64,000 bases of DNA from Acetobacterium bakii (GCF_001263355.1 NZ_LGYO01000004.1:58090-122089); one strand, 5' to 3'; shown: positions 8,907 to 18,648, numbered from the stretch's first letter. Notes: generated from the sequence alone by a model not told the origin. Made by a program: numbers and translations.

Positions 8907-10211
8907 TTATTTTTCTTCAAAAGCAAAGCTTTCCTTGCGTTTCTCTTTACCAGTTTCCGAAGCTTTTTGATGACGATCCGGAGGAATAATATCCACACTG
9001 CCAGCAAACACTTTCAAAGCGAATATTCCGCCCATTGCCAATGTGATAAAAAAGCCCCACCCTGACAAGGAGAAATTAGAAATTCCCGAGAACAATGCCC
9101 CGATATTACATCCGCCCGCCAGTCGAGCGCCAAAGCCCATCATTAATCCACCTACGAGATAGTAAAATACGTCTTTTAATTTAAACTTGAAATTTAATGT
9201 GAATCGGCTGGCGAATAGAAACGCAATAGCAGCACCGAAAATTATCCCGAAATCCCGGAGTGAGCCCGGATCATTGAGAATCCCGTTGTTGGCTGCGGCA
9301 ACATTATCTGCGAAGGCAGGTGAAGCAAATTCAATGCCAAACATCTGGAAGAAAGCCACGCCCCAGGTTGTAAACGGCCCGGTAACCCCCCAGCTGTGAC
9401 CAGTGGTTATCAGGATAAAGGCAAACATTATCGCAATCAGAATACCGCCTATCATAAAACTCCATCGCTGCACAAAGACCTTATGGAAGGTTGGATAGCT
9501 GAATAGTTTAAAATGTTCCTGTTTCATTGGCAGTTCCTGATCTTCATAAACAGTTTCTTGAAAATACCCTTCTTTTTTTCGAAAATTCTCATATTTCCGA
9601 ACAATCAGATATAAACCAAACAGAAGCAGAAACGATAAGGCAATAGCTCCCAGATAGCCAATAACATCAGGCAAATACATTTTTATACCGATCTGTCCGA
9701 TCGCTGATGCATTGAGTTTATCTTGTGCTATCACTCCGGGAATTGATCCCAGTACAAAGGCAACCAATGCAATGATGGCACGGCCTTCCCCTTCGCCTGC
9801 GTCACTTAAAGTTCCGGATGCGCATCCTCCGGCAAGCATCATGCCGATACCGAAAATAAAACCGCCAAGCAGGATCGAAATATTTAAGAATTTAACGGAG
9901 CTGAGTCCCGGAATAGGCGTGCCGTTCATAGCTGCCGAAAACTGGATCACTGCCGCCAATACCATTGATAATGCGAACATGACTAAAAGCGCCTTGCCCA
10001 AACTCCCTTCACCAGTAATATACTGCCGTTTAATTCCACCGGCGAATCCAAATCGTGAACGTGTCAGAATATACCCCAGTGCTAAACCAGTCATTAAAAA
10101 TAATGTCAGTTGCTGATTAATACCACCTTTTAAAATGCCAAAGATAGCAATCATTAAAAATAACCCTAAACCGATCAGCGGCTGAACTTTTAATTTACTT
10201 TCTGTAATCAT
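8907..10211 (-). CDS. YeeE/YedE family membrane transporter (thiosulfate or selenium/sulfur uptake), fused form
   Basis: 434 aa from the ATG at 10211, chosen because AAGGGGG lies just upstream; a longer frame lacks an RBS. About nine to ten hydrophobic segments in two homologous halves. Conserved cysteine motifs, GGCASGTLSDAG in the first half and AGGCNIGALFSG in the second, match those of the TsuA thiosulfate transporter, in which such cysteines pass the substrate through the pore. The family also includes YedE proteins of selenium metabolism. A second copy of this transporter, split in two, lies at 18769-20059. Confidence 0.85.
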   Translation of the reverse strand: MITESKLKVQPLIGLGLFLMIAIFGILKGGINQQLTLFLMTGLALGYILTRSRFGFAGGIKRQYITGEGSLGKALLVMFALSMVLAAVIQFSAAMNGTPIPGLSSVKFLNISILLGGFIFGIGMMLAGGCASGTLSDAGEGEGRAIIALVAFVLGSIPGVIAQDKLNASAIGQIGIKMYLPDVIGYLGAIALSFLLLFGLYLIVRKYENFRKKEGYFQETVYEDQELPMKQEHFKLFSYPTFHKVFVQRWSFMIGGILIAIMFAFILITTGHSWGVTGPFTTWGVAFFQMFGIEFASPAFADNVAAANNGILNDPGSLRDFGIIFGAAIAFLFASRFTLNFKFKLKDVFYYLVGGLMMGFGARLAGGCNIGALFSGISNFSLSGWGFFITLAMGGIFALKVFAGSVDIIPPDRHQKASETGKEKRKESFAFEEK

Positions 10212-10302
10212 AGTTTTTTCCCCCTTACTGTTTTTTTTCAAACAGACAGGAAAGTGACTGATTAAAATCAACTGTCACTTTCCCATCAAATTAATTTATT
10301 GG

Positions 10303-11232
10303 TTAATTAGTTACGAGCGGATATCCTTTATTGGTCCATCCTGCAGTTCCCGTTGCTGCTGTTCCTGTTCCTGAGTTAAGTGATACCGCATCATAGCCCA
10401 AAAGTCTCAGACCGGCTACTGTTTGAGCTGCTGTCTGGCCGGTATAGCAATAAACAATGATGGTTTTATCCATTGGCAAGGTGCTGAATTGAGTTTCCAT
10501 GCCTTTGCCGAAAGGAATATTAACGGCACCTTCGATGTGTCCCTTTGCAAAATCGTCAGCTTTTCTGGCATCCAGGAATGTCACACTTGCATCTTTTGCA
10601 TCCAGGGCAGCCTTGGCAGCATCTTCAGTAATTTTGTAGTTTGCATAGGTGGTTTCTGCCACATCTGACAAACCGGTGTAGTAATCTTCAATGGCTTTTT
10701 GAATATCGGCATCAATTTCGGTATTAACCGATGCATCAAAGGCATTGACAGTTGTTTCAGTGACCGCATCGACGCCTTCAACCTTTGAAATTCCCAGATT
10801 CCATCCGAGGTTGACAGATTTTGTGTCAAAACCTGCAACGTTTAATAACAAAACGGTTTGTCCGGCGGTCTGTCCGGTCACGCAGTAAATCATAACGGGT
10901 TTATCATTCGGAATCTTAGTCAGGTTTTCAGCAAAATTCGGACCCCATGGCATGCTGATGGCACCCTTGATATGTCCCTGTGCATAAGCGTCTGCGCTTC
11001 TGATATCCAAAATAGTCATTGCTTCGCCCGCTTTAACCTTGTCTACAAAAGCGACCTGATCGATCTTATAGATATCTTCCGGCATATTTGCAAAATAATC
11101 GTTGACTGCCTGTTCCACAACACCCGTTTCATCTTTTGTATCCGTTTGTGCTGTCCCGGTACTGCATGCACTTAAGGTTACCACTGATAAAATCACGACC
11201 AACAATACTAGAATTCGACTTTTTTTTGACAT
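10303..11232 (-). CDS. Lipoprotein with two rhodanese domains, probable extracytoplasmic sulfurtransferase
   Basis: 309 aa. A lipoprotein signal ends in LSAC (Cys23). Two tandem rhodanese domains follow; their active-site cysteines are Cys117 (IYCVTGQT) and Cys262 (VYCYTGQT). Both loops keep the Cys, so both halves may be active. It is the first gene of a likely operon with the YedE transporter and the CoA-disulfide-reductase-like enzyme. The set suggests that sulfane sulfur is handled outside, carried in through YedE and reduced inside; this is inference from order and family. A -10 like TATAAT lies at 11277-11272 with a weak -35. Confidence 0.85.
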   Translation of the reverse strand: MSKKSRILVLLVVILSVVTLSACSTGTAQTDTKDETGVVEQAVNDYFANMPEDIYKIDQVAFVDKVKAGEAMTILDIRSADAYAQGHIKGAISMPWGPNFAENLTKIPNDKPVMIYCVTGQTAGQTVLLLNVAGFDTKSVNLGWNLGISKVEGVDAVTETTVNAFDASVNTEIDADIQKAIEDYYTGLSDVAETTYANYKITEDAAKAALDAKDASVTFLDARKADDFAKGHIEGAVNIPFGKGMETQFSTLPMDKTIIVYCYTGQTAAQTVAGLRLLGYDAVSLNSGTGTAATGTAGWTNKGYPLVTN

Positions 11233-11422
11233 CTCTTTTCCTCCATGTTCGTTAATTATTTATTTAACAATATTATAACCCAATGTAAAGGTAATCAATC
11301 CTGCGTCTTTGTAATGCAGTATTCTTAATATTAATGGCACATTATTATTTTAATACACAGCCGTATCCCTGATTATGTTATACTCGACTTATAATATGAT
11401 CATCAAAAATTGGAGTGCCTGC

Positions 11423-12979
11423 ATGAAACCCTGGAAAAAAATCTTCCAACCCCCAAATTTAATCTATTTATATCTGATTGTGTATTTCCTTGTAAATCTC
11501 GCCTTTCTAACGGATTTTCCCTATGTGCATTCCGATGAACCCTGGCTGAGCGGATTGTCACGCGCTATATTAAGCAATCAGGATATTTCGCTCACCGAAC
11601 CTTTTTTTGATGCCTATGAACGCAATCCCCATGCCATCAGACTTTTGTTTCATCTCCTGCAGGGCGGCTTCATGCAAGTGTTTGGCTATAATATTCTAAC
11701 CTTTCGACTCATCTCCCTGTTGTTCTCGCTGGGGACGCTGTACTTTTTTTATCGTTTATGCCTTGTCGTCCTGCAATCCCCAAAGGCTGCTTTATTAACA
11801 ATGGTGGTATTGTCAATTGATCTCCAATATCTCTACGCGTCGCATTTTGCACGTCAGGAAATCATTATTGTCTTTGCGCTGGTTCTTTCTGCATACCTAC
11901 TTTTGAACCGTATTGAGAACCACCGATATTCACAGGATATTGCGATCGGAACTGTTATCGGCCTCAGCATCGGAATCCACCCCAACAGCTTTATCATTGC
12001 CCTGACAATCGGACTGGCCTATCTGTTTTTTGCCCACAAAAAAAAGATTCATTTAAAGAATCTCCTGCTTTTAATTGGCGTTACTATTCTATTTTGTCTG
12101 ATTTTTGTTGGCATCAGTCTTTATATGGATCCCAGCTTTCTTACTCATTATTCGGAACACGGAAAAAACTTTGGCGTTTTTAGCGGCTTCTGGAACAAAT
12201 GTCGGGATTTCGGCCTTTTCTATCAGGCTTTATTTAACCAAGAGAGCCTTACCTATTATATGCCCGATATCCGCTTCCAGCTGCTCTTGTTTGCCCTGAT
12301 TCTGGCCGTTGCCGTCGTCTATTTTTTAAAGAATAAAAACGCGGGTCTGCTGGCAAAATTAAAACCAATCGCCATCATGGTTGCCGGCATCAATCTGGGC
12401 ATCCTGATCATCGGTCGATTCAACGTAACCAGTGCCGTACTGATCTTTCCCTTTATGATTTTAATGACCGCAATTCTTCTGGAACACTGGGACAAGAAGA
12501 AACGCTTATTGACATTATTCGTAATAATCATTACCCTCAATACAATCGTTCATATTAAACCCAACGAAAGCCAATACCATGATTATCTCAACCGAATCTC
12601 CCAGGTTGTCAGCGAAAACGACGTGGTTTTAGGCAATCTCAACAGTGAATACGCCTTTGACAACAACCATTTTTTTGACTACCGGAACCTGCAGTTCCTT
12701 GATGAACAGGGCATTCGTTTTAAAGACTATATTGTTTCGCGAAACATTACGATGATTATCTATTATGAGGAATTGGATTATATTTATGATAACAACCCGG
12801 CCTACAATGGAATGTACGGAGATTTAACTGATGTCCATGAAGAAATGCAGGATTTTTTATACTCCCATTGCGAAGAAATTTATTCTTTTAACGACGCGAC
12901 CTATGGGACCAATCTTGCCCCTCTTATCGATGAACGGCCCTGGCAGGTGCGTATTTTCAAGGTGAAAGAAATCCAATGA
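11423..12979 (+). CDS. Multi-pass membrane glycosyltransferase, GT39/PMT or ArnT-like
   Basis: 518 aa from the ATG at 11423, chosen for its GGAG 7 nt upstream. About ten to twelve hydrophobic segments. The first extracytoplasmic loop carries HSDEPWLSG, matching the acidic motif of polyprenyl-phosphate-dependent glycosyltransferases of the GT-C fold. The C-terminal ~130 residues form a soluble domain. Such proteins move a sugar from a lipid carrier to a surface acceptor. The GT2 gene at 16714 could supply the lipid-linked sugar. Its 3' end overlaps the convergent ABC ATPase gene by 23 bp. Confidence 0.75.
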   Translation: MKPWKKIFQPPNLIYLYLIVYFLVNLAFLTDFPYVHSDEPWLSGLSRAILSNQDISLTEPFFDAYERNPHAIRLLFHLLQGGFMQVFGYNILTFRLISLLFSLGTLYFFYRLCLVVLQSPKAALLTMVVLSIDLQYLYASHFARQEIIIVFALVLSAYLLLNRIENHRYSQDIAIGTVIGLSIGIHPNSFIIALTIGLAYLFFAHKKKIHLKNLLLLIGVTILFCLIFVGISLYMDPSFLTHYSEHGKNFGVFSGFWNKCRDFGLFYQALFNQESLTYYMPDIRFQLLLFALILAVAVVYFLKNKNAGLLAKLKPIAIMVAGINLGILIIGRFNVTSAVLIFPFMILMTAILLEHWDKKKRLLTLFVIIITLNTIVHIKPNESQYHDYLNRISQVVSENDVVLGNLNSEYAFDNNHFFDYRNLQFLDEQGIRFKDYIVSRNITMIIYYEELDYIYDNNPAYNGMYGDLTDVHEEMQDFLYSHCEEIYSFNDATYGTNLAPLIDERPWQVRIFKVKEIQ

Positions 12980-13670
12980 TTTCTTTCACCCGCTCTTCGC
13001 TGTCCTTGGTTTTATTCTCAATTCGCTGTTGAACCGTGCCATCTCCAAGAATGATAATCTGATCAGCAAGATGAAGGGCTTCCCGGACATCATGGGTTAC
13101 AAAAACAATGGTGGTTTGGGTTTTTTTCCAGATCTCGAGCATGGTATCCTGCAATTCAGTTTTTGTCAGAATATCCAGGCTGCCGAAGGGTTCATCCATC
13201 AACAGAACCTTCGGTGTCGTCACCAGAGCCCGGGCAATCGCGGTTCGCTGTTTCATCCCACCCGAGAGCTGATGGGGGTAGAAGTCCTTAAACTCATGTA
13301 ATTTGACCATATCAATATATGTTCCCGTCAATGCTGCAATTTCCGTTTTAGAATAATGGTGAGGATCATTTTTTAGGGGAAACTCAATGTTTTCCTGAAC
13401 CGTTTTCCAGGGAAAAAGCTGATCGAACTCCTGAAAAACCATAATACACTCACGATTAGGCTTATTAACCGTCTCACCCTGAAAGCTAACAGATCCACCA
13501 TCGCTTTTAATAAATCCGCCAATTAAATTAAGCAGGGTACTCTTTCCACCTCCGGAAGGACCAATGATACACAAAAATTCTCCGGTTTCGATGGTCAGAT
13601 CAATATTTTTGAGAATAGATCGATCATTGTATAATTTTGAGAGATTTGAAATTTTAATAATCACGCTCAT
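12957..13670 (-). CDS. ABC transporter ATP-binding protein, SsuB/TauB family (second system)
   Basis: 237 aa from the ATG at 13670, whose ATGA overlaps the permease stop; a further ATG 12 bp upstream is possible. Walker A GPSGGGKST, signature LSGGMKQR, Walker B VLLMDEPFGSLD and the switch histidine FVTHDV are present. Last gene of the operon that starts at 17397. Its final 23 bp overlap the convergent glycosyltransferase gene. Confidence 0.85.
   Translation of the reverse strand: MSVIIKISNLSKLYNDRSILKNIDLTIETGEFLCIIGPSGGGKSTLLNLIGGFIKSDGGSVSFQGETVNKPNRECIMVFQEFDQLFPWKTVQENIEFPLKNDPHHYSKTEIAALTGTYIDMVKLHEFKDFYPHQLSGGMKQRTAIARALVTTPKVLLMDEPFGSLDILTKTELQDTMLEIWKKTQTTIVFVTHDVREALHLADQIIILGDGTVQQRIENKTKDSEERVKEIIGFLSP
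12961..12990. terminator. 12-bp perfect hairpin across the convergent gene overlap
   Basis: GGTGAAAGAAAT (12961-12972) pairs perfectly with ATTTCTTTCACC (12979-12990) around a 6-nt loop. It covers the last codons of both convergent genes. No U-tract follows on either strand, so it is not a classical intrinsic terminator. Confidence 0.5.
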
Positions 13671-14452
13671 GACAATCCCCATTTCTTGACGGTCCTATCT
13701 TCAATTTTGCTGAAAATAAAATCCTCAACTAACATACCGACAACAATAATCACCAGCAATCCGGCAAATATACCCGCGGTATCCATAAAAACCCGTTTAT
13801 TAAAAATATACCAGCCGATTCCACCAATTCCACCCGAAGCCCCGAAGATCATTTCCGCGCTGATTGATGCCCGCCAGGCTCGTGCCCAACCAATTTTCAG
13901 TCCGGCAATGAGATAAGGCATTGATGCCGGTATGTAGATTTTGAAGATAATTTTCGCGTTGCTGAATTCATAATTCTGTCCTATTTTTTTATAAACAACT
14001 GGTATGGATTTAAATCCAGCAGTCATATTTAAGATCATTGGCCATAAAACCGAGTGGACGATAATAAATAAAATGGCTTTGCTCCCGGTGCCGATCCACA
14101 AAATAATCAATGGTAGCAAGGCAATTCCCGGCAGTGGATGAAAAATCGATACGCAGGTATCCACAAAGCTTTCAAATACGGGACTAACTACCGAAAGCGC
14201 TGACATTACAAACGACAGCAGCACGCCGATAACTAATCCGACGAAGATAAGACCCAGTGAAAAAAGCATTTGAAGCAGAATGTCACCGGTAAGGATGGAG
14301 TTGATCAATGCTGCCACAACCGCCTCCAGTGACGGAAAAGCTAAAGGACTCACAGGCGTGAGCTTGGCAATGGCTTCCCAGGCAATAAGCATGATGCCGA
14401 TCCAAACATACTTTGAATAGGGCTTTAGAAAGATCGCTTTAATATTCTGCAT
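13667..14452 (-). CDS. ABC transporter permease, SsuC/TauC family (second system)
   Basis: 261 aa from the ATG at 14452 (MQNIKAIF), which has GGGAG about 10 nt upstream; a TTG 30 bp further up is the alternative. Six hydrophobic segments and a variant EAA region (GQNYEFSNAKIIFKIYIP). The gene overlaps the 3' end of the SBP gene by 14 bp and its own end overlaps the ATPase start by 4 bp, so the three are translationally coupled. Confidence 0.85.
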   Translation of the reverse strand: MQNIKAIFLKPYSKYVWIGIMLIAWEAIAKLTPVSPLAFPSLEAVVAALINSILTGDILLQMLFSLGLIFVGLVIGVLLSFVMSALSVVSPVFESFVDTCVSIFHPLPGIALLPLIILWIGTGSKAILFIIVHSVLWPMILNMTAGFKSIPVVYKKIGQNYEFSNAKIIFKIYIPASMPYLIAGLKIGWARAWRASISAEMIFGASGGIGGIGWYIFNKRVFMDTAGIFAGLLVIIVVGMLVEDFIFSKIEDRTVKKWGLS

Positions 14453-15410
14453 AGTCCGTATTCTCCCAAACAACCTCTTCAATAGAGGTATAGGATTTCT
14501 TCAGATAATCTGTTTCGTTCATAAAATCAGAAAAATTTTTGATTCCTTTCACCGTCGCACTATATTCTGTATCCTCGGCGGTGAGATACTTCAGAATATC
14601 CTCTTTTGATAAATCGTAGTATTTTGTCAGGATTTCCGCCGCTTCTTCTGGATTTTCATTGATAAATAGGATTGCTTCTTCTACCGATTGATTAAAGGCT
14701 TTGTAAACCTCTGGATTTTCGTCGTGAAGTTTTTTAGTCGTTACCCCCACAATAAAACTGAAGTCTCCGCCAAAGGCTTCCTCACCGGTTAAAATTTCAT
14801 GATAACCTGTGGTGGCCAACTCAGCTTCCCGGTAAGGGGTTGATGTAAAATGGGCGGTAATTTCATTGCCTGCCAACAACGCAGTCATGCCATCTGGATG
14901 AGACAGCGTGACCAGCAAATTATCCATCTTTTTAGGGTCATTAAACTCTTTTTTACAGGCCATGGCCAGCAGAATGTGCTGTACACTTCCCGGTTGCGGC
15001 AGCGCAATACGGTCATCATTTTCGATGTCCTGTAAAGACTGAATCTCGTCTTTTGCCACCAGTCCGGTGGGTACTGACGATAACCCGGTGGCAATTTTCC
15101 AATCCATGCCGTTGTCCCAGCCGATCAAAAACGGTGGAATAGCCATAAACCCCACATCCAGCTTATTCGAAACCATAGCTTCGCGAATAGCTGTTGTATT
15201 GCTCATCTGTTCCCAGATCACCTGTATTCCCGGGTAATTTTTTTCCAGGATGCCCTGATCTTTCATGATTTGAACCGGCGCATAGGCAATGCCATACTGT
15301 TCCGCAATTCGAATCACTTTCTCCTGACTGTCATTTTTTGTCGCTGTACAGCCGGTAATCCAGACCAGACAAAGCAGACTTAAAATAATTCCGAACCTCT
15401 TCATTTTCAT
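14439..15410 (-). CDS. ABC transporter substrate-binding lipoprotein, SsuA/NMT1 family (second system)
   Basis: 323 aa. Lipoprotein signal with the modified Cys at about residue 21 (WITGC). NMT1-like body: EQYGIAYAPVQIMKDQGIL at the ligand-binding first strand and an early VSNKLDVGFMAIPPF. The ATG overlaps the ATP-grasp stop (ATGA), so ligase and transporter genes are one transcript. This SBP is divergent from that at 5003, so the two systems probably carry different ligands. Ligand unknown. Confidence 0.85.
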   Translation of the reverse strand: MKMKRFGIILSLLCLVWITGCTATKNDSQEKVIRIAEQYGIAYAPVQIMKDQGILEKNYPGIQVIWEQMSNTTAIREAMVSNKLDVGFMAIPPFLIGWDNGMDWKIATGLSSVPTGLVAKDEIQSLQDIENDDRIALPQPGSVQHILLAMACKKEFNDPKKMDNLLVTLSHPDGMTALLAGNEITAHFTSTPYREAELATTGYHEILTGEEAFGGDFSFIVGVTTKKLHDENPEVYKAFNQSVEEAILFINENPEEAAEILTKYYDLSKEDILKYLTAEDTEYSATVKGIKNFSDFMNETDYLKKSYTSIEEVVWENTDYAEY

Positions 15411-16681
15411 CCCTTTCTCTTTTCATTATTTAAAATTTCATCGATTCGGCTATATTTTTTGGGCTGAATAATCAAGTTTTCACCGTTTTCATTAATCACC
15501 TTCAAGTGGTGAAAGGCCTGATCAATATTTTTGTTTAATGCCTCCTGAGACTCACCCGTAATAACCATGTAGCCGGCTCTTGCAGTTGCATTATCGATGG
15601 TTTTTAAAACCATCCCCGGTGCGATCGTGTAACCGGCAGCCATGACCCCGGTTAATTCCGTAAGTTGTTCTACCGCTGTTAAATCCAATACTTTTCCCGG
15701 CCTGGCAAAAAACAATTGCACCGATAAATGTTTCTTATTATCCAAAAGATGATATCCTTCAACCGACGATGTCAGCTCTAGTCCCAAAGAAAAATCAATG
15801 ACCATATCCAAAAGATCGATCCCCGTGAGATAGGGAATAAAAATGTCTTCATAAGCTCCACCAATCCGGCAGGCCACTTCGTTGACAAGAATGCCATCCT
15901 TCCCCACCAGCAGCTGAACATACAGAGGACCATTCTTGATACCAAAGGCGTCAGTTATTCTGTCGATTATCTTTTTCACAGTTTCATATGCGCCCAAATG
16001 TCTGGACGGAAAATCATGGGCGAAACAGATGCCGATATGCTTCTCAAACTGAAAGGTTTCCCGGTCGGTAATCGTTAAAATACAGGTCTTCCCGTCTTCC
16101 ACCCAGGCACTTACCGTAATTTCATCGCTTTCATAAAATTCTTCCAGCAAAGCTTTCTGCTGCCGCGAATAACTCAGTGTCTCGGCTAGATTTTTTATTA
16201 CCTCAGACGGAGTATTAAGTTTGAAAACCCCCCGTTGCCCCTGACTATCCAGAGGTTTTAAGACAACTGGAAATACCAGTCCGACAAAATCCGATTCCTT
16301 TGCGTCTTTTGTGATTAACCGATAAGGCACTGTGGGAATATCATTCTCTGTAAAAACAGCTTTCATGATTTCTTTATTCGTAACCGACAATGCCACATCC
16401 CTATCCAGAAATGCTGGCAGGTTTTGTGACGCCGCCACACAGGCCACCGTATATACCGGTTGATCCGTGCCTAATGTCATAACCCCATCAACTCTGTATT
16501 TTTCAGCCACTTGTATGTTGGTATCTACATCAAAGGTGCTGACCACCTCATTATACGTGGCATACGCACGACCTGGTGCAACCTCATAATAATCGGTCAA
16601 AACCACCTCATGGCCTTTTTCCTTGGCCCTGATGATTCCACTTAATTGATTCCTTCCGCCACCTAAAATTTGTATACGCAT
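15407..16681 (-). CDS. ATP-grasp domain ligase, substrate unknown
   Basis: 424 aa from the ATG at 16681 (MRIQILGGGRNQ), which has AGGA 6 nt upstream; an ATG 33 bp earlier overlaps the GT2 stop and is less likely. N-terminal pre-ATP-grasp Rossmann-like part with GGGRNQ, then an ATP-grasp core (FPVVLKPLDSQGQRGV for nucleotide binding, VNEVACRIGG for metal binding). It resembles the CarB/PurK-like and L-amino-acid ligase group that joins a carboxylate to an amine. It sits in an operon with a GT2 and an SsuABC-type transporter. I cannot name the product. Confidence 0.7.
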   Translation of the reverse strand: MRIQILGGGRNQLSGIIRAKEKGHEVVLTDYYEVAPGRAYATYNEVVSTFDVDTNIQVAEKYRVDGVMTLGTDQPVYTVACVAASQNLPAFLDRDVALSVTNKEIMKAVFTENDIPTVPYRLITKDAKESDFVGLVFPVVLKPLDSQGQRGVFKLNTPSEVIKNLAETLSYSRQQKALLEEFYESDEITVSAWVEDGKTCILTITDRETFQFEKHIGICFAHDFPSRHLGAYETVKKIIDRITDAFGIKNGPLYVQLLVGKDGILVNEVACRIGGAYEDIFIPYLTGIDLLDMVIDFSLGLELTSSVEGYHLLDNKKHLSVQLFFARPGKVLDLTAVEQLTELTGVMAAGYTIAPGMVLKTIDNATARAGYMVITGESQEALNKNIDQAFHHLKVINENGENLIIQPKKYSRIDEILNNEKRKG

Positions 16682-16713
16682 CTTTTTTCCTATCTCATTT
16701 GAATTCTTATTCA

Positions 16714-17397
16714 TTATTCATACGTTCTTCCATAGTAATAAAACAAGTTTAAAAAAAGCTTGATCAGTTTCCTGATGGTGTAGTTTGACTTTCCATATTT
16801 TCTTTTCTGATAATCCACCGTCATATTTCCGATATTTTTTGTGAACCCTAAAGTGATCGCGGTAATATATACAAAGGGTGTGTCGTCCGCAATAATGGTA
16901 TCGACTGTTTTTCGATTCATTACGCGAAAGCTACTCACTCGCTTGTTTTTAGGTTTATGTAGACATATGGTAAAAAAGAGATCCACCACATTGGATCCAA
17001 ATTGTCGATAAAAAGGATATCCGGTCCGATTTGGAGCCCCATAAATCACATCATAACCTTTTCTTAATTCGCTTACCAGCAATGGTATGTCCTCCGGCTG
17101 TTGTTCAAGGTCATCGTCCATTGTGACTACCACGTCGCCGACTGCTGACTTAATTCCCGTTTTTATGGTCGCTTGCTGACCACTATTATTTTTCAGCGAA
17201 ATGGTAAGAACCCGTGGATCACCTTCGCTTAGCGCAGTGATTTTCGCCAGAGAATCATCCGCTGAAGAATCATCCACTAAAATAATTTCAAATGTTGCCT
17301 TGTCCTTTTCAAGGGTATTTATAATTCGCGTCACAAGTTCTGTGATGGATAATGAACTATTGTATACCGGGACGACAACGCTGATATCGATATTCAT
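16714..17397 (-). CDS. Family 2 glycosyltransferase, ArnC/DPM1-like, short form
   Basis: 227 aa GT-A fold enzyme. VVVPVYNSS at the N-terminus, VDDSSADDS for nucleotide binding and the DDDLEQQPE metal site are clear; the segment YQKRKYGKSNYTIRKLIKL is like that of ArnC and related polyprenyl-phosphate glycosyltransferases. It ends just there and lacks the two C-terminal membrane helices of ArnC, so it may be soluble or peripheral. First gene of the operon 17397-12957 with a GGAG RBS. It may charge a lipid carrier for the GT-C enzyme at 11423. Confidence 0.8.
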   Translation of the reverse strand: MNIDISVVVPVYNSSLSITELVTRIINTLEKDKATFEIILVDDSSADDSLAKITALSEGDPRVLTISLKNNSGQQATIKTGIKSAVGDVVVTMDDDLEQQPEDIPLLVSELRKGYDVIYGAPNRTGYPFYRQFGSNVVDLFFTICLHKPKNKRVSSFRVMNRKTVDTIIADDTPFVYITAITLGFTKNIGNMTVDYQKRKYGKSNYTIRKLIKLFLNLFYYYGRTYE

Positions 17398-17545
17398 ATT
17401 ATTATCTCCAGCATAAAATATTCACCTCAAAAAAATCTTTATCACACCACATATTCACTCTATATCTTAACGTTGATATTTTTATTTTCCTAACCGTCCG
17501 ATCTGTGTTATAATTTTATCCAAAATAAGCAAGGTGGATTTTACT

Positions 17546-17758
17546 TTGAAAACAATCGATTGTCTTGGAGATATGTGCCCCATTCCCGTTCTTAAAACTC
17601 AAAAAGAGCTTAAAACGATTCAAATCGGTGAAACCCTTAAGATCATCACCGATCACAGCTGTGTGCTCGAATCATTATCCGGCAAATTTAAAAAACACCA
17701 GATCACTTCATCAGAAGTTATGAATGGTGTTTGGGAAATCCTGATTACTAAATCCTAA
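17546..17758 (+). CDS. TusA-family sulfur carrier protein
   Basis: 70 aa. I choose the TTG at 17546: AAGGTGG lies 8 nt upstream, and the GTG at 17534 falls inside that RBS. The family motif CPxP is present (DCLGDMCPIPVLKT, active Cys about residue 12). TusA proteins carry persulfide, or in some settings selenium, to acceptors. Unlike YedF it has no C-terminal DsrE domain. The stop overlaps the convergent LysR gene by 4 bp. The split YedE pair nearby is the likely partner. A TATAAT at 17509-17514 is the only promoter hint. Confidence 0.85.
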   Translation: MKTIDCLGDMCPIPVLKTQKELKTIQIGETLKIITDHSCVLESLSGKFKKHQITSSEVMNGVWEILITKS

Positions 17759-18648
17759 CATAAACTCTTCCTGGCAATATCTTTAAAGTATTGAGTAAAA
17801 TCATTCAATGCTTTGTTATTGGTACTTTCATCATAAATGAGATACATCTCATATTCAATGACCATATCCGTGATCTGAATCAGCTTGACCTGCTTTCTGT
17901 AAAGCTCTTTCTTGATCGATATGTAGGGAATAAACCCGATTCCGAACTCATTCAATACCGAAGCCTTCACCGATTCCACCGAGTCGCTCTTAAACATAAT
18001 ATTGAGGGCCTTCGGCTGATTCCCAGCCTTCTGCATTTTTTTTGAAATCATATGTGTGAAATCCATATTATCATTTAATATAATCAATGGGTAATTAGGC
18101 AATTCTTCCAGTTTTATTTCATCTGGAATATCATAGTCGCCAGTAGCGATCAAAACCAGCCGATCCACCCCAATTTTATACGATGAGAGCTTTGGATTTT
18201 TAGGTTTTCCATAGATCACTCCTAAATCACAGATATTATTCACAATATTTTCTTCAATATCATGGGATTTATTTGATTTAATTTCGAAATTATTCTGCGG
18301 AAACCGCTTTTTCACTTTGTACATCACACAGGGAAGCGAATAGTTGGCAATTGTCCAAAACGCTTCTATCTTGATGTCTTTGACTATATTATCACTTTCG
18401 TCCAGTTTTTTTCGCATCATACTAACCGTTCTCACAATATTATCAGCATATTGATAGACGATTTTACCCTTTTCAGTCAATTCTACCCCTTTATTACTTC
18501 TTTCAAGCAGCGTACAATTAAGGTCATTTTCTAATTTTGAAATCTGCTGACTTAATGCCGATTGTGAGACATGCGTATCATTTGCAACTTTAGAAATGCT
18601 TTTTGCTATCGCTACTTTACAAAAGTTTTCCAGATATTCGATATGCAT
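17755..18648 (-). CDS. LysR-family transcriptional regulator
   Basis: 297 aa. N-terminal winged HTH (residues about 1-60; SKVANDTHVSQSALSQQISKLEND), then a two-lobed effector domain. It follows the split YedE genes on the same strand after a gap of 120 bp and is convergent with tusA. The set of LysR, YedE and TusA/YedF recurs in selenium- or sulfur-handling loci, so I infer regulation of that transporter. Effector unknown. Confidence 0.85.
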   Translation of the reverse strand: MHIEYLENFCKVAIAKSISKVANDTHVSQSALSQQISKLENDLNCTLLERSNKGVELTEKGKIVYQYADNIVRTVSMMRKKLDESDNIVKDIKIEAFWTIANYSLPCVMYKVKKRFPQNNFEIKSNKSHDIEENIVNNICDLGVIYGKPKNPKLSSYKIGVDRLVLIATGDYDIPDEIKLEELPNYPLIILNDNMDFTHMISKKMQKAGNQPKALNIMFKSDSVESVKASVLNEFGIGFIPYISIKKELYRKQVKLIQITDMVIEYEMYLIYDESTNNKALNDFTQYFKDIARKSLC

